Shown here piece by piece: positions 5,482 to 6,280 of a stretch of 6,280 bases of DNA; positions within the stretch are counted from its first letter, which is position 1, and each line of letters begins with the position of its first letter. This DNA comes from an uncultured bacterium. Its GTDB lineage: Bacteria > Patescibacteriota > Patescibacteriia > Patescibacteriales > Patescibacteriaceae. The position numbers and the translations under genes were made by a program. The stretch is taken from positions 1-6,280 of the forward strand of contig CALMNI010000189.1 in NCBI GenBank assembly GCA_937868555.1, read 5' to 3'. Under the pieces are notes generated by a model. The model was not told the DNA's origin and did no database searches. It saw nothing but the letters and a program-made list of their open reading frames with translations.

Positions 5482-5934
5482 ATGACTGATGCTAAAGTAA
5501 AATCTGCTCCCGCTAAGGTTTCCGAAGGCAAGACTGAAAAGGCTCGCCGTTATATTGAAATGATGGGGAAGCGCAAAACAGCAGCCGCTCGCGTTCGTTT
5601 GTACGAAGGCGGCAGCGGTAAAATAACCGTTAATGATGTTTCATTGGCCGAGTACTTTCCAGCTCCTATTGCTCAGATGATTATTGTTGAACCTTTAAAG
5701 TTAACCGCTTTAGAAACAACTCTAGACTTTACAATCCGAGTGACCGGAGGCGGAAAACAGGGACAGGCCGAAGCCGTTCGTCACGGTATTGCTAATACGC
5801 TTTTGGCAATGAATAAAGACTTGCGATCCGTTCTAAAGGCTGAAGGCTGGCTTACTCGCGATGCCCGTAAGAAAGAACGTAAGAAGCCTGGTTTAAGGAA
5901 AGCGCGCCGCGCACCGCAGTGGAGCAAGCGCTAG
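5482..5934 (+). CDS. rpsI: 30S ribosomal protein uS9
   Basis: uS9 sits in the 30S head, and its C-terminal tail reaches the P-site tRNA anticodon stem. The 150-residue protein has a basic, Ala/Lys-rich N-terminal extension of about 22 residues. A complete uS9 follows: GKRKTAAARVRLYEGGSGKI (29-48), VTGGGKQGQAEAVRHGI (87-103), LTRDARKKERKKPGLRKARR (124-143) and the tail APQWSKR. The terminal SKR that contacts tRNA is intact, but the residue before it is Trp where E. coli has Phe. The start at 5482 has no Shine-Dalgarno sequence; it is preceded by ATTTTCCT, the same bases found before rpsK. It is the last gene of the operon, with a strong terminator 22 nt after the TAG stop. Confidence 0.98.
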   Translation: MTDAKVKSAPAKVSEGKTEKARRYIEMMGKRKTAAARVRLYEGGSGKITVNDVSLAEYFPAPIAQMIIVEPLKLTALETTLDFTIRVTGGGKQGQAEAVRHGIANTLLAMNKDLRSVLKAEGWLTRDARKKERKKPGLRKARRAPQWSKR

Positions 5935-5956
5935 TTTCTATACTATATATATTTTC

Positions 5957-5987
5957 AAAACCCGTCGCATCAAGCGGCGGGTTTTTT
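5957..5987 (+). terminator. Rho-independent terminator of the ribosomal operon
   Basis: CCCGTCGC (5961-5968) pairs with GCGGCGGG (5974-5981), giving 8 bp with one G-U wobble, around the 5-nt loop ATCAA. Four A before the stem (5957-5960) face the six-T tract at 5982-5987. This is a textbook intrinsic terminator 22 nt after the rpsI stop, and it marks the 3' end of the infA-rpsI unit. The A-tract/T-tract symmetry could allow some activity on the other strand, but no gene there needs it. Confidence 0.93.
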
Positions 5988-5989
5988 GA

Positions 5990-6018
5990 CTGTACCTTGC
6001 AAATATGATAAGGTGCAG
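5990..6018 (+). repeat. Imperfect inverted repeat between terminator and ATPase gene
   Basis: CTGTACCTT (5990-5998) is the reverse complement of AAGGTGCAG (6010-6018) apart from one position, which becomes a G-U wobble in RNA. The arms are 9 bp and the centre is 11 nt (GCAAATATGAT). No T-tract follows, so it is not an obvious second terminator. The size would suit a dimeric repressor operator, or a hairpin at the start of a leader for the downstream gene. The central TATGAT resembles a -10 box but has no good -35 partner. Function is unknown. Confidence 0.45.
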
Positions 6019-6026
6019 CCAAGTTC

Positions 6027-6054
6027 TTACCATTTTAAATAACAAAATTATAAA
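6027..6054 (+). promoter_or_regulatory. Weak promoter candidate for the P-loop ATPase gene
   Basis: TTACCA (6027-6032, 4/6 match to -35) and TATAAA (6049-6054, 5/6 match to -10) are 16 bp apart. The transcription start would be near 6061, which just leaves room for the Shine-Dalgarno site at 6064-6070. The surroundings are A/T-rich, so such a match can arise by chance. It is proposed because the terminator at 5957-5987 means the downstream gene needs its own promoter. Confidence 0.3.
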
Positions 6055-6063
6055 ATAAACCAT

Positions 6064-6070
6064 AGGAAAG
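6064..6070 (+). promoter_or_regulatory. Shine-Dalgarno site of the ATPase gene
   Basis: AGGAAAG, with the AGGA core ending 6 nt before the ATG at 6074. It supports this start; the next in-frame codon triplets upstream reach a TAA at 6056-6058 without another ATG. It is the only good Shine-Dalgarno match in front of any start in the window; the nine ribosomal-operon genes lack one. Confidence 0.7.
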
Positions 6071-6073
6071 CTC

Positions 6074-6280
6074 ATGCTGAGAGGTAAAAGAAAACAGGCA
6101 AGAGTATTTTTTATACCCTTTGTCGGCGGCCCCTGTGCCGGAAAATCTAAAGGTTTAACATATGTGGCACGAAAGCTTAGAGAGCTGGGCTATATATGTA
6201 TTATTATTCCTGAATCACCAACGATGATTTTTGGAGCGGGTCTTGATCCTATGGATTTTCAGGACCCTGAGTCACGCTAC
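6074..6280 (+). CDS. P-loop ATPase/kinase of AAA_28 (NadR-like) type, 3' end outside window
   Basis: Only the first 69 codons are visible. After a basic start (MLRGKRKQAR) comes a beta strand VFFIPFV, then the Walker A motif GGPCAGKS at residues 18-25. Next is a helix with ARKLRELGY and a second strand ICIIIPESPTMIFGAG (residues 43-58). The order GGPCxGKS, LRELGY, PE-x-T, G matches what I recall of the AAA_28 family (NadR-like ATPases/kinases), whose substrate is mostly unknown. Walker B and all downstream domains are outside the window, so a fused C-terminal domain cannot be judged. The codons include four AGA Arg codons in a short stretch, whereas the ribosomal genes mostly use CGT/CGC, as expected for lower expression or different origin. 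It has its own Shine-Dalgarno site and lies beyond the operon terminator, so it is probably a separate unit. Confidence 0.85.
   Translation, partial: MLRGKRKQARVFFIPFVGGPCAGKSKGLTYVARKLRELGYICIIIPESPTMIFGAGLDPMDFQDPESRY

Noticed and set aside
6024..6032. TTCTTACCA, also present in the infA leader at 1940-1948
   Set aside because: A single shared 9-mer in A/T-rich DNA is expected by chance and lacks the inverted arms seen in the leader.
1..6280. CRISPR array, tRNA/rRNA gene, insertion sequence, toxin-antitoxin or defence system
   Set aside because: No spaced direct repeats, cloverleaf or rRNA-like sequence, transposase or terminal repeats were seen; nearly all the DNA is explained by housekeeping genes.

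Overview
The window reads as a compact bacterial translation and transcription locus, all on the + strand. Gene order is the 3' part of alaS, then infA-rpmJ-rpsM-rpsK-rpsD-rpoA-rplQ-rplM-rpsI (an extended alpha operon), then the 5' end of an unrelated P-loop ATPase gene. Several reduced protein architectures suggest a Patescibacteria/CPR (Parcubacteria-like) genome. AlaRS goes from its tRNA-recognition region almost directly into the editing domain and stops there, without C-Ala. uS4 lacks about 37 N-terminal residues. RpoA has no alpha-CTD, and uL13 ends early. This lineage call is inference from architecture and remembered family patterns, not from a search.

Layout. Positions 2-1813 are alaS, cut by the left window edge. 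Positions 1814-1993 are a 180-bp gap with a perfect consensus sigma70-type promoter (TTGACA, 17 bp, TATAAT) and a roughly 95-nt leader. The leader can form two mutually exclusive hairpins; the second is followed by six T, which resembles an attenuator. Positions 1994-5934 hold nine tightly packed genes with spacers of 4-44 nt. They encode IF1, bL36, uS13, uS11, uS4, RNA polymerase alpha, bL17, uL13 and uS9. A strong intrinsic terminator (5957-5987) closes the unit. Positions 5988-6073 hold an imperfect inverted repeat, a weak promoter candidate and a clear Shine-Dalgarno site for the final gene, which runs off the right edge at 6280.

The nine operon genes supply initiation (IF1), head, platform and P-site components of the 30S subunit (uS13, uS11, uS4, uS9), 50S components (bL36, bL17, uL13) and the assembly platform of RNA polymerase. 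None has a recognisable Shine-Dalgarno sequence, while the downstream ATPase gene does. All complete genes end in TAA or TAG; TGA is used neither as a stop nor as a sense codon.

I did not find a new multi-gene system. The points most worth checking are the infA leader switch, the RpoA lacking an alpha-CTD, the truncated uS4, the acidic N-terminal extension on uS11, and the symmetric elements with a possible 11-codon upstream ORF in the rpsD-rpoA spacer.
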